Position numbers and translations under genes: made by a program. From NCBI RefSeq assembly GCF_000720135.1, contig NZ_JOIU01000012.1, forward strand, positions 186,001 to 250,000: 64,000 nucleotides of DNA, given 5' to 3'. Position 1 is the stretch's first letter; every line of letters starts with the position of its first letter. Below, piece after piece: positions 27,212-34,355 of the stretch. The notes beneath the pieces were generated by a model that did not search any database, was not told the DNA's origin, and saw nothing but the letters and a program-made list of their open reading frames with translations. This DNA comes from Streptomyces sp. NRRL S-1022. Lineage in GTDB: Bacteria; Actinomycetota; Actinomycetes; Streptomycetales; Streptomycetaceae.

Positions 27212-27267
27212 CTGTGAGTTTCCTCTGAGTCCGCCCGGCGGAGCGGTCGCTCAGAGCTGCCTCAGAG
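27212..27267. promoter_or_regulatory. two 11-bp-period direct-repeat boxes, inverted to each other
   Basis: CTGTGAG-tttc-CTCTGAG at 27212-27229 reads CTCAGAG-gaaa-CTCACAG on the minus strand. CTCAGAG-ctgc-CTCAGAG lies at 27250-27267 on the plus strand. Seven-base motifs spaced 11 bp apart are the usual site for an OmpR-type dimer, one per divergent promoter. Confidence 0.7.
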
Positions 27268-27316
27268 GTTCGCCCCGCACAGTGGCGGGGCCGACGGACG
27301 AAGGGACGGATCACTG

Positions 27317-28675
27317 ATGACCACCGTGGATGCGCGACGGGCGGCCCCGGTCCCGCCGCTGCCCGGGACCGGCCGGCGCTCCCTCGCCGGACTCGTTCAG
27401 GCCCTGCTGTGGGCGGGGGCGGCGGCCGTCCTCGCGCTGTGGTGGGCGGACACCGGGTCCGTGGTCGGGGCGGCGGGCTGGCTGACCGGGGCCGGACGGA
27501 TCGCCGGGCTGCTGTGCGGGTACGCCTGCGCCGTGCTGGTCGGACTGATGGCGCGGGTGCCGGTGCTGGAGACGCGGGTCGGCTCGGACCGGGTGGCGCG
27601 CTGGCACGCGCAGGCCGGCCGGTACACGATCTGCCTGCTGCCGGTGCACGTCGTGCTGGTCCTGGCCGGGTACGCGGCTCAGGACCGGGCCTCGCTGTGG
27701 CACGAGGCGGTCACCGTCGTCCTCGACTACCCGGAGATGCTGAAGGCCACCGCGGGCACGGTGATCCTGTGCGCGGCCGGCATCACCTCGGCCCGGGCCG
27801 TGCGCCGCCGCACCGGGCACGAGTTCTGGTACCACGTCCACCTGATGACCTACGCGGCCGTGTTCCTGGCGTTCGGGCACCAGCTGGCGCTGGGCGAGCA
27901 GTTCAACGGCGACGCGGTGGCGACCGCCGCCTGGTACGCGCTGTACCTGGGCGTGGCCGCCCTGGTGCTGTGGTTCCGGGTCCTCGCCCCGGTCCGGCTC
28001 AACCGGCGCCACCGGCTGACCGTGGACTCGGTCCACCGGGAGGCACCGGGGGTGTACTCGGTGGCCGTACGGGGGCGGCGGCTGGAGGAGCTGGCCGCAC
28101 GGCCGGGGCAGTTCTTCCGCTGGCGGTTCCTCACCGAGGGCATGGCCTGGACGTCGACGCCGTACTCGCTGTCGGCGCCGCCGCGCCCCGACCTGCTGCG
28201 CATCACCGTCAAGGCGCTCGGCGACCACAGCGCGGCCGTGTCCCTGCTGCGCCCCGGCACCCGGGTGTGGGCGGAGGGCCCCTACGGCGCCCTGACCGCG
28301 GACCGGGCCGCCGGCCGGCACGCCCTGCTGATCGCGGCCGGCGTCGGCGTCACCCCTCTGCGAGCGCTGTTCGAGACGCTGCCCGGCGAGGTCACGCTGC
28401 TGTACCGGGCGCGCGGTGCCGAGGACCTGGCCCTGGGCGGCGAGCTGGAGGCGATCGCCCGCCGGCGGGGCGCACGGGTGCTGTACGCGCTCAACGGGCC
28501 CGGCGGGGAGCGCCCGTCCCTGACCGCGGAGGCGCTGCGCGCGACCTTCCCCGGGCTGGCCGGGCACGACGTCTTCGTCTGCGGCCCGCCGGGCTTCGCG
28601 CGGGACGTGTACCGGGCGCTGCGGGCGGCCGGCGTGCCCGACCGCCGCATCCACCACGAGTCCTTCGAGCTGTGA
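27317..28675 (+). CDS. ferric-reductase-like membrane flavoprotein with FNR domain
   Basis: 452 residues. The N-terminal half has about six membrane helices of the ferric reductase-like type with paired His in ARWHAQAGRYTICLLPVHVVLV and WYHVHLMTYAAVFLAFGHQ, candidate heme ligands. The cytoplasmic C-terminal half is a ferredoxin-NADP reductase fold: FAD block PGQFFRWRF...TPYSLS (Arg before the usual PYS replaced) and NAD(P) blocks LLIAAGVGVTPLRALFETL and DVFVCGPPGFARDV. It should move electrons from NAD(P)H across the membrane. The FMN-binding protein downstream is the likely acceptor. ATG 27317. Confidence 0.88.
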   Translation: MTTVDARRAAPVPPLPGTGRRSLAGLVQALLWAGAAAVLALWWADTGSVVGAAGWLTGAGRIAGLLCGYACAVLVGLMARVPVLETRVGSDRVARWHAQAGRYTICLLPVHVVLVLAGYAAQDRASLWHEAVTVVLDYPEMLKATAGTVILCAAGITSARAVRRRTGHEFWYHVHLMTYAAVFLAFGHQLALGEQFNGDAVATAAWYALYLGVAALVLWFRVLAPVRLNRRHRLTVDSVHREAPGVYSVAVRGRRLEELAARPGQFFRWRFLTEGMAWTSTPYSLSAPPRPDLLRITVKALGDHSAAVSLLRPGTRVWAEGPYGALTADRAAGRHALLIAAGVGVTPLRALFETLPGEVTLLYRARGAEDLALGGELEAIARRRGARVLYALNGPGGERPSLTAEALRATFPGLAGHDVFVCGPPGFARDVYRALRAAGVPDRRIHHESFEL

Positions 28676-28703
28676 CGCACCGAGGCGTAGAGAGGCCTGC
28701 ACC

Positions 28704-29156
28704 ATGCACGCGTTGAACAAGAGCCGCCCGCTGCGCCGGATCGTGCTGGCGAGTGCCGCGACCGTCTCCGGGATGGTGCTGCTGCTGGCGCTGAAGCCGC
28801 ACACGCCTCCCCCGCTGGTGACGGCGGGCACCAAGTCGCCCGCCGCGGCGGGCGGTTCGGCGCCGGGCCGGGCCGGCGGGAGCCGGACGGCCACCGGGGA
28901 CAGCGTCCAGACCCGCTGGGGTCCGGTCCGGGTGCGGGTGACGGTGGAGGACGGCCGGCTGACCGACGTCACGGCCGTGTCCTACCCCGAGGACAATCCG
29001 CGCGACCGGGAGATCAACGGCTACGCCCTCCCCCAGCTGCGGCGGGAGGCGCTGGCGGCGCAGAGCGCGCAGATCGACTCCGTCTCCGGGGCGACGTACA
29101 CCAGTGACGGATACCGGCAGTCGCTGCAGTCCGCGCTGGACTCGGCCGGCCTCTGA
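28704..29156 (+). CDS. membrane-anchored FMN-binding domain protein
   Basis: 150 residues. An N-terminal anchor (RRIVLASAATVSGMVLLLALKP), a Gly/Ser/Ala linker, then one FMN_bind domain: TRWGPVRVRVTVEDGRLTDVTAVSYPEDN and IDSVSGATYTSDGYRQSLQSAL. In this family ApbE links FMN through phosphate to the Thr of the SGATxT motif; ApbE is encoded 2.2 kb downstream. It probably accepts electrons from the preceding membrane flavoprotein outside the cell membrane. ATG 28704 with GAGAGG upstream, 28 bp after that gene. Confidence 0.9.
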   Translation: MHALNKSRPLRRIVLASAATVSGMVLLLALKPHTPPPLVTAGTKSPAAAGGSAPGRAGGSRTATGDSVQTRWGPVRVRVTVEDGRLTDVTAVSYPEDNPRDREINGYALPQLRREALAAQSAQIDSVSGATYTSDGYRQSLQSALDSAGL

Positions 29157-29215
29157 ACACCCGGCGCGTGCGGCACGTATCTGAGGGCCAAGGGTCAAGT
29201 CCCCACGGAGGAACC

Positions 29216-30598
29216 GTGACCACCACGCTCGCAGGCGGACGCGCCGCCCGCCGACAGACGATGCGCCGCATCCGTCCGCGCCGCTCCCCGGCCGTCCCGC
29301 TGCTGCTCGCCGTCTGGGCGGGCGCGGCGGCCGTGCTGTGGCTGTGGTGGCACAACACCCCCGCCATCGCCGACATGACGGGCCAGGTCCTGGGCGCGGG
29401 CCGGATCACCGGCCTGCTGGCGGGCTATCTGATGGCTCTGGTGGTGCTCCAGATGGCACGCGTCCCGGCGCTGGAGCGGCGGGTCGGCTCGGACCGGGTG
29501 GCCCGCTGGCACGCGATGAGCGGCCGGTACACGCTGTGCCTGATCGTCGCGCACGTCTTCCTCACCATGTGGGGGTACGCGCTGCAGGCCGGCAAGTCCC
29601 TCGGCGACATCGTCCAGCAGACCGTCGACTCCGTCGACCAGCTGCCGGACCTGGGCAAGGCCGCCATCGGCACGGGCCTGTTCGTGGTCATCGGGCTGAC
29701 GTCGGTCGGCCCGGTCCGCCGCCGGCTGCCGTACGACGCCTGGTACCACGTCCACCTGCTGACGTACGCGGCGGTGTTCCTGACGTTCTGGCACCAGATC
29801 ACCACCGGCAACGACTTCGCGGTGGAGCCGGCCGCCAAGACCTTCTGGTACGGCCTGTACGGCGCCGTCACCGCGCTGGTGCTCTGGTACCGGATCCTCA
29901 GCCCGATCCGGCTGAACCTCCGCCACCGCATGCGCGTGGAGGCGGTCGTCGAGGAGACGCCGGGCATCGTGTCGGTGCTGATCGGCGGGCGGAGGCTGCA
30001 CCGGATGGGCGCCGAGGCCGGCCAGTTCTTCCGCTGGCGCTTCCTCGCCCCCGGCATGCGGTTCAGCTCGCACCCGTACTCCCTGTCGGCCGCCCCGCGC
30101 CCCGGCCTGCTGCGGATCACGGTGAAGGCGATCGGCGACCACAGCGCCCGGCTGCGCGAGCTGGAGCCCGGGACGAAGGTGTGGGCGGAGGGCCCGTACG
30201 GCGCGCTCACCGCGCAGCGCCGCAGCCGCGGCAAGGTGCTGCTGGTCGCGGGCGGGGTCGGCATCACGCCGATGCGGGCGCTGTTCGAGACGCTGCCCGG
30301 GGCCGCCGGTGACATCACGCTGCTGTACCGGGCCAACACCACCCAGGACCTGGCGCTGTGGGACGAGCTGGCGGCGATCGCCGACGAGCGGGACGCGCGG
30401 CTGATGTACGCGGTGAACAGCCCGGAGGGCGAGCGGCCGGACATCTCCGCGGAGAACCTCCGGCGGAAGATCCCGGACATCGAGACGCACGACGTCTTCA
30501 TGTGCGGCCCGCCCGGGTTCGCGCAGTCGGTGTACGAGGCCCTGCGGGAGGCGGGGGTGCCCGCCCGCCGTATCCACCACGAGTCGTTCGAGATGTGA
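29216..30598 (+). CDS. second ferric-reductase-like membrane flavoprotein with FNR domain
   Basis: 460 residues, clearly paralogous to the protein at 27317. His-containing helices RWHAMSGRYTLCLIVAHVFL and WYHVHLLTYAAVFLTFWHQ match it. FAD block GQFFRWRFLAPGMRFSSHPYSLSA; NAD blocks VLLVAGGVGITPMRALFETL and DVFMCGPPGFAQSV. Start chosen as the GTG at 29216, with GGAGG five bases upstream. The gene pair (reductase plus FMN-binding protein) appears twice in tandem, indicating duplication of the two-gene unit followed by divergence of the membrane part. Confidence 0.88.
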   Translation: MTTTLAGGRAARRQTMRRIRPRRSPAVPLLLAVWAGAAAVLWLWWHNTPAIADMTGQVLGAGRITGLLAGYLMALVVLQMARVPALERRVGSDRVARWHAMSGRYTLCLIVAHVFLTMWGYALQAGKSLGDIVQQTVDSVDQLPDLGKAAIGTGLFVVIGLTSVGPVRRRLPYDAWYHVHLLTYAAVFLTFWHQITTGNDFAVEPAAKTFWYGLYGAVTALVLWYRILSPIRLNLRHRMRVEAVVEETPGIVSVLIGGRRLHRMGAEAGQFFRWRFLAPGMRFSSHPYSLSAAPRPGLLRITVKAIGDHSARLRELEPGTKVWAEGPYGALTAQRRSRGKVLLVAGGVGITPMRALFETLPGAAGDITLLYRANTTQDLALWDELAAIADERDARLMYAVNSPEGERPDISAENLRRKIPDIETHDVFMCGPPGFAQSVYEALREAGVPARRIHHESFEM

Positions 30599-30614
30599 GC
30601 GGAGCTGCGAAGCC

Positions 30615-31376
30615 ATGAGGAAGAGCCACCCCGTGCGGCGGGTCGTGCTGGCCACCGCCGCGACCGTGTCCGGTGTCGTGCTGCTGCTGTCGCTGAAGCC
30701 GGCGTCGGACCCGGCCGCCGCGTCGGCGGCGGGCGCGGCCCCGCAGCAGACGGCGGCCGGGCAGCGGTCGCCGCAGGGCGGCACCCAGACGGGCTCCGGC
30801 ACGGTGACCGGTGACGCGGCACAGACCCAGTACGGGGCCGTGCAGGTGCGGCTGACCGTCAGCGGCGGGAAGATCACGAAAGCGGAGGCGGTCCAGGCTC
30901 CCAAGGGCGGCCTGAGCGACCAGAAGACCCAGCTCGCCGTCCCCCGGCTCAACCAGGAGGCCGTGGCCGCGGGAACGGCGGACATCGACTCCGTCTCCGG
31001 CGCCACCTACACCAGCGAGGGCTACAAGAAGTCGCTGCAGTCCGCGCTGGACCGGATGAAGCCGGCGTCGTCGGGCACCCCGGGCGCGGCCGGCTCGGCG
31101 CAGGCCCGGACGGTCACCGGGAAGGCCGTGCAGACCCAGTACGGGCCGGTGCAGGTCCGGATCACGGTCAGCGGTGGGAAGATCACGAAGGCGGAGGCGG
31201 TCCAGGCGCCCAAGGGCGGCCTGAGCGACCAGAAGACCCAGCTCGCCGTCCCCCGGCTCAACCAGGAAGCGGTGGCGGCGGGAACGGCGGACATCGACGC
31301 GGTCTCCGGCGCCACCTACACCAGCACCGGCTACCGGCAGTCCCTGCAGTCGGCGCTGGACCAGGCCGGTGGCTGA
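30615..31376 (+). CDS. membrane-anchored protein with two FMN-binding domains
   Basis: 253 residues. The anchor RRVVLATAATVSGVVLLLSLKP resembles that of the 28704 protein. Two FMN_bind domains follow (about residues 63-146 and 166-249), each with KITKAEAVQAPKGGLSDQKT and VSGATYTS, so two predicted flavinylation threonines. The domains are nearly identical in DNA as well as protein. A two-flavin chain could pass electrons along the outside of the membrane. The stop overlaps apbE by 8 bp, so the modifying enzyme is translated with its substrate. Confidence 0.9.
   Translation: MRKSHPVRRVVLATAATVSGVVLLLSLKPASDPAAASAAGAAPQQTAAGQRSPQGGTQTGSGTVTGDAAQTQYGAVQVRLTVSGGKITKAEAVQAPKGGLSDQKTQLAVPRLNQEAVAAGTADIDSVSGATYTSEGYKKSLQSALDRMKPASSGTPGAAGSAQARTVTGKAVQTQYGPVQVRITVSGGKITKAEAVQAPKGGLSDQKTQLAVPRLNQEAVAAGTADIDAVSGATYTSTGYRQSLQSALDQAGG
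30802..31362 (+). repeat. intragenic duplication of the FMN-binding domain (309-bp offset)
   Basis: About 30802-31053 and 31111-31362 align with offset 309 bp (103 codons). Long exact stretches are shared, for example the segment encoding GGLSDQKTQLAVPRLNQE, with few synonymous differences: a recent duplication or ongoing conversion. Confidence 0.85.
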
Positions 31377-32169
31377 CACCGTGGCCGAGGAGGCTCAGGC
31401 GCCCGCGGTGCGTCACGCCGAGGAGGTCATGGGGACGGTCTTCTCCTTCGACGTCCGCGGCGGGGAACCGGACGCGGTGCGGGCGGCGCTCACCGAGGCC
31501 GTCGCCGGGCTGCACCGGGCGGACGCGCTGTTCAGCACGTACTGCGAGGACAGCGAGGTGTCCCGGCTGGCCCGGGGCGAGCTGACCGTCCCGCGGTGCG
31601 CTCCCGAGGTGGCCGAGGTGCTGGAGCTGGCGGCCGAGGCGGAGCGGGTGAGCGAGGGCTGGTTCAGCCCGCGCTACCAGGGCTCGCTGGATCCCACCGG
31701 CATCGTCAAGGGCTGGGCGGCCGAGCGGGCGGCCCGGGTGCTGGCGGCGGTGGCCGGGGTGCGCGGGGTGAGCGTCAACGGGGGCGGGGACGTGCAGTTG
31801 CTGGGCGCGCCGGAGCCGCAGCGCGCCTGGCGGGTGGGGGTGGCCGATCCGCTGCGGCCCGGCGGCCTGGCGGCGGTGATCTCGGCGGCCGGCACGCCGG
31901 AACTGGCGGTGGCCACCTCCGGTACGGCCGAGCGGGGGGCGCACATCGTGGATCCGCGCACCGGGCGTCCCGCGGTGACGGACCTGGTGGCGGTGACGGT
32001 GGTCGGACCCCGGCTGACCTGGGCGGACTGCTGGGCCACGGCCGCGTTCGCGATGGGTTCCCGGGCGGGTCTGGCCTGGCTGGAGACCCTGCCGGACGTG
32101 GAGGCCCTGCTGATCACCGCGGGCGACGAGGTGCGGTGCACCGGGGGGCTGGCGGCGCGGCTGGGCTGA
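31369..32169 (+). CDS. apbE: FAD:protein FMN transferase
   Basis: 266 residues. Transfers FMN from FAD to a Thr of the SGAT motif in FMN-binding domains. Family blocks: VMGTVFSFDVR at the N-terminus (usual MGT motif), SLDPTGIVKGWAAERA, SVNGGGDVQLLG, VATSGTAERGAHIVDPRTG and LTWADCWATAAFAMG (metal-binding Asp). No signal peptide is visible, which is unusual since flavinylation usually occurs outside the membrane; the GTG start at 31369 may be right, or activity may be cytoplasmic before export. Its targets are the two preceding anchored proteins. Confidence 0.93.
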   Translation: MADTVAEEAQAPAVRHAEEVMGTVFSFDVRGGEPDAVRAALTEAVAGLHRADALFSTYCEDSEVSRLARGELTVPRCAPEVAEVLELAAEAERVSEGWFSPRYQGSLDPTGIVKGWAAERAARVLAAVAGVRGVSVNGGGDVQLLGAPEPQRAWRVGVADPLRPGGLAAVISAAGTPELAVATSGTAERGAHIVDPRTGRPAVTDLVAVTVVGPRLTWADCWATAAFAMGSRAGLAWLETLPDVEALLITAGDEVRCTGGLAARLG

Positions 32170-32288
32170 TCCACCCGGGCGGCGAATGTCGGTGTTTCGC
32201 ACGAAATGCAGTTTTTTTCCGCCGGGACCCCATCCGATACCGGCCTCGGGACGTATCTCCTGTGAGACAAGTTTCAGGAGGCAACGAC

Positions 32289-32468
32289 ATGGCCATCTTC
32301 AGCAGCCTGATGCCGGCGCGGCATGACCGCGGCGGCGACTCGTCCGGGCACGACCGCTCCGGACACGGGCACGGGCACGACCACGGCGACCACGGTCACG
32401 GCGACCACGGCGACCACGGCGACCACGGCCACGGCGACCGTCACGGCCACGGCCACGACAACTACTGA
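32289..32468 (+). CDS. 59-residue His/Asp/Gly-repeat peptide, unknown function
   Basis: ATG at 32289 with AGGAGG seven bases upstream, an excellent ribosome-binding site. The first 11 residues, MAIFSSLMPAR, are mildly hydrophobic; the rest alternates HG, HGD and HD units. Totals are 15 His, 15 Gly and 10 Asp. The region 32170-32288 before it has a T8-rich run and looks like its promoter. An 11-bp hairpin follows the stop, then an ABC exporter and a kinase. It could bind Zn, Ni or Cu, or be a precursor peptide that the exporter secretes. I know of no named family. Confidence 0.72.
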   Translation: MAIFSSLMPARHDRGGDSSGHDRSGHGHGHDHGDHGHGDHGDHGDHGHGDRHGHGHDNY

Positions 32469-32482
32469 CACCCACGCGGCTG

Positions 32483-32516
32483 AGCGGACCGGAGGCCGAA
32501 GGACCCGGTCCGCTCG
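32483..32516 (+). terminator. intercistronic hairpin after the His-rich peptide gene
   Basis: Perfect 11-bp arms GAGCGGACCGG and CCGGTCCGCTC with a 12-nt loop, 14 bp after the stop. Partial termination here would make more peptide message than exporter message. Confidence 0.75.
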
Positions 32517-32540
32517 GCCGGCCCCCGAGGAACGCACGCC

Positions 32541-34355
32541 ATGGCGCATGTCCTGCGGCGTCTGCTCCCGCCGGCCGAGGCCTCCGACGCCGTGGTGGCG
32601 GCCGCTCCCCCGCTGCCCCCGCGCGAGGTGTTCCGGCGGTTCTGGCCGTACACCCGCGGCGGCCGGCGCTGGCTCGTGCCCGTCGTCGTGTTCAGCCTGA
32701 CCGGTCCCCTCGTCGACGCGGCCGAGCTGTGGCTCTTCAAGATCGTCGTGGACGACGTCCTCGTCCCCCGCGATCTGCGCCCCTTCCTGTGGATCGCGCC
32801 GGCCTACCTGGGCCTGGTCCTCTGCTCCGGCATCCTGGGCTTCGCCGACGACGTCACCTCCACCTGGGTCGGCGAGCGCTTCCTGCTCGCCCTGCGCTCC
32901 GACGTCTTCCGGCACGTCCAGGGGCTGTCGCTCGGCTTCTTCGAGCGCCGGCGGCTCGGGGACGTGCTGTCCCGGGTCACGGGCGACGTCGACGCGGTGG
33001 AGACGTTCCTGCTCTCCGGGGTGGCGGACGCCCTCTACTACGTGGTCCGCCTCGGTGTCTTCCTCGGCCTGCTGTGCTACCTGCGCTGGGACCTGACCCT
33101 GCTCGCCCTGGCCATCGTGCCGCTGTTCTGGGGCGCCGCCCGGCACTTCTCGCGGCTGATCAAGGAGGCGTCCCGGGAGCGCAGGAGGCGCAGCGGCTCG
33201 CTCAGCGCCGTCGCCGAGGAGTCGCTGGGCAACGTCGTGCTGGTGCAGGCGTACAACCGGCAGGGCTGGGAGGAGCGCCGGTTCGACCGGGAGAACCTCG
33301 GCCGGTTCCGGGCGGCGATGGCCTCGGCACGGATCCGTGCCGTCTACGGACCCGTCGTGGAGACCATCGAGGTGGCCGGCGGTCTCACGGTGATGGGCCT
33401 GGGCACCTGGAAACTGGCCCAGGGCCAGCTCACGCTCGGCGGACTGCTGGTCTTCCTGGCGCTGATCGGCAAGCTGTACGGCCCGGTCCGCGGGCTGTCC
33501 CGCCTCGGCACCACCTTCTACGCGGCCTCCGCCTCGGCGGAACGGATCATCGAGCTGCTGGACCAGCGGCCCCAGGTGACCGAGGCACCCGGCGCCCGGC
33601 GGACCGGCCGCGCACGGGGCGAGCTGGAGTTCGACGGGGTGTGGTTCCGCTATCCCGGCGGCCCGTCCTGGGCGCTGTCGGACGTGTCCTTCCACGTGGC
33701 GCCCGGGGAGACGCTCGCGCTGGTCGGGGCCAGCGGGGCGGGCAAGTCGACCGTCGCCAAGCTCCAGCTGCGCTTCTACGACCCCGACCGGGGCGCGGTC
33801 CGCCTCGACGGCACCGATCTGCGGCAGCTGAGCCTGTCCGACGTCCGGGAGAGCGTGGCGGTGGTGCTCCAGGAGACCCTCGTCTTCCACGGCACCGTCC
33901 GGGACAACATCGCCTACGGCCGGCCGGGGGCCACGGACGCCGACATCGTCGCGGCGGCGCGGGCCGCGGACGCGCACGAGTTCATCGAGCTGCTCCCCGA
34001 GGGCTACGACACCCTGGTCGGCCAGCGCGGCCGCACCCTGTCCGGCGGCCAGTGCCAGCGGCTGGCGATCGCCCGCGCGATGATCCGGGACGCACCCGTG
34101 CTGCTCCTGGACGAGCCGACCGCCGGGCTCGACGTCCGGTCGGGCCGGCGGATCATGGACCCGCTGCGGCGGCTCATGGCCGGGCGGACCACGGTCGTCA
34201 TCTCCCACAACCTGCTGACCGTCCGCGACGCCACGCGCATCGCCGTCCTCGACCACGGCCGGATCGTGGAGCACGGCGCCCACGACGACCTGCTCGGACA
34301 CGACGGCACCTACGCCCGGCTGCACCGGCTGCACACCGGAGCGGTGCTGTCGTGA
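32541..34355 (+). CDS. ABC exporter (fused membrane and ATPase domains)
   Basis: 604 residues, half-transporter of the exporter type. Six membrane helices lie in residues about 45-310, with coupling region GFFERRRLGDVLSRVTGDVDAVE and Q-containing VLVQAYNRQGWEERRF. The ATPase has Walker A VGASGAGKST, Q-loop VVLQETLVFHGTVRDNIAYG, signature LSGGQCQRLAIARA, Walker B VLLLDEPTAGLD and H-loop VISHN. There is no C39 peptidase domain, so if it exports the His-rich peptide a leader would not be cut by this protein. Start ATG 32541 with GAGGA upstream. The next gene overlaps its stop by 4 bp. Confidence 0.92.
   Translation: MAHVLRRLLPPAEASDAVVAAAPPLPPREVFRRFWPYTRGGRRWLVPVVVFSLTGPLVDAAELWLFKIVVDDVLVPRDLRPFLWIAPAYLGLVLCSGILGFADDVTSTWVGERFLLALRSDVFRHVQGLSLGFFERRRLGDVLSRVTGDVDAVETFLLSGVADALYYVVRLGVFLGLLCYLRWDLTLLALAIVPLFWGAARHFSRLIKEASRERRRRSGSLSAVAEESLGNVVLVQAYNRQGWEERRFDRENLGRFRAAMASARIRAVYGPVVETIEVAGGLTVMGLGTWKLAQGQLTLGGLLVFLALIGKLYGPVRGLSRLGTTFYAASASAERIIELLDQRPQVTEAPGARRTGRARGELEFDGVWFRYPGGPSWALSDVSFHVAPGETLALVGASGAGKSTVAKLQLRFYDPDRGAVRLDGTDLRQLSLSDVRESVAVVLQETLVFHGTVRDNIAYGRPGATDADIVAAARAADAHEFIELLPEGYDTLVGQRGRTLSGGQCQRLAIARAMIRDAPVLLLDEPTAGLDVRSGRRIMDPLRRLMAGRTTVVISHNLLTVRDATRIAVLDHGRIVEHGAHDDLLGHDGTYARLHRLHTGAVLS

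Noticed and set aside
32323..32700. Thr-rich plus-strand frame overlapping the His-rich peptide
   Set aside because: It is the out-of-frame reading of the CAC/GGC/GAC repeats and lacks a ribosome-binding site; the 32289 frame has a perfect one.
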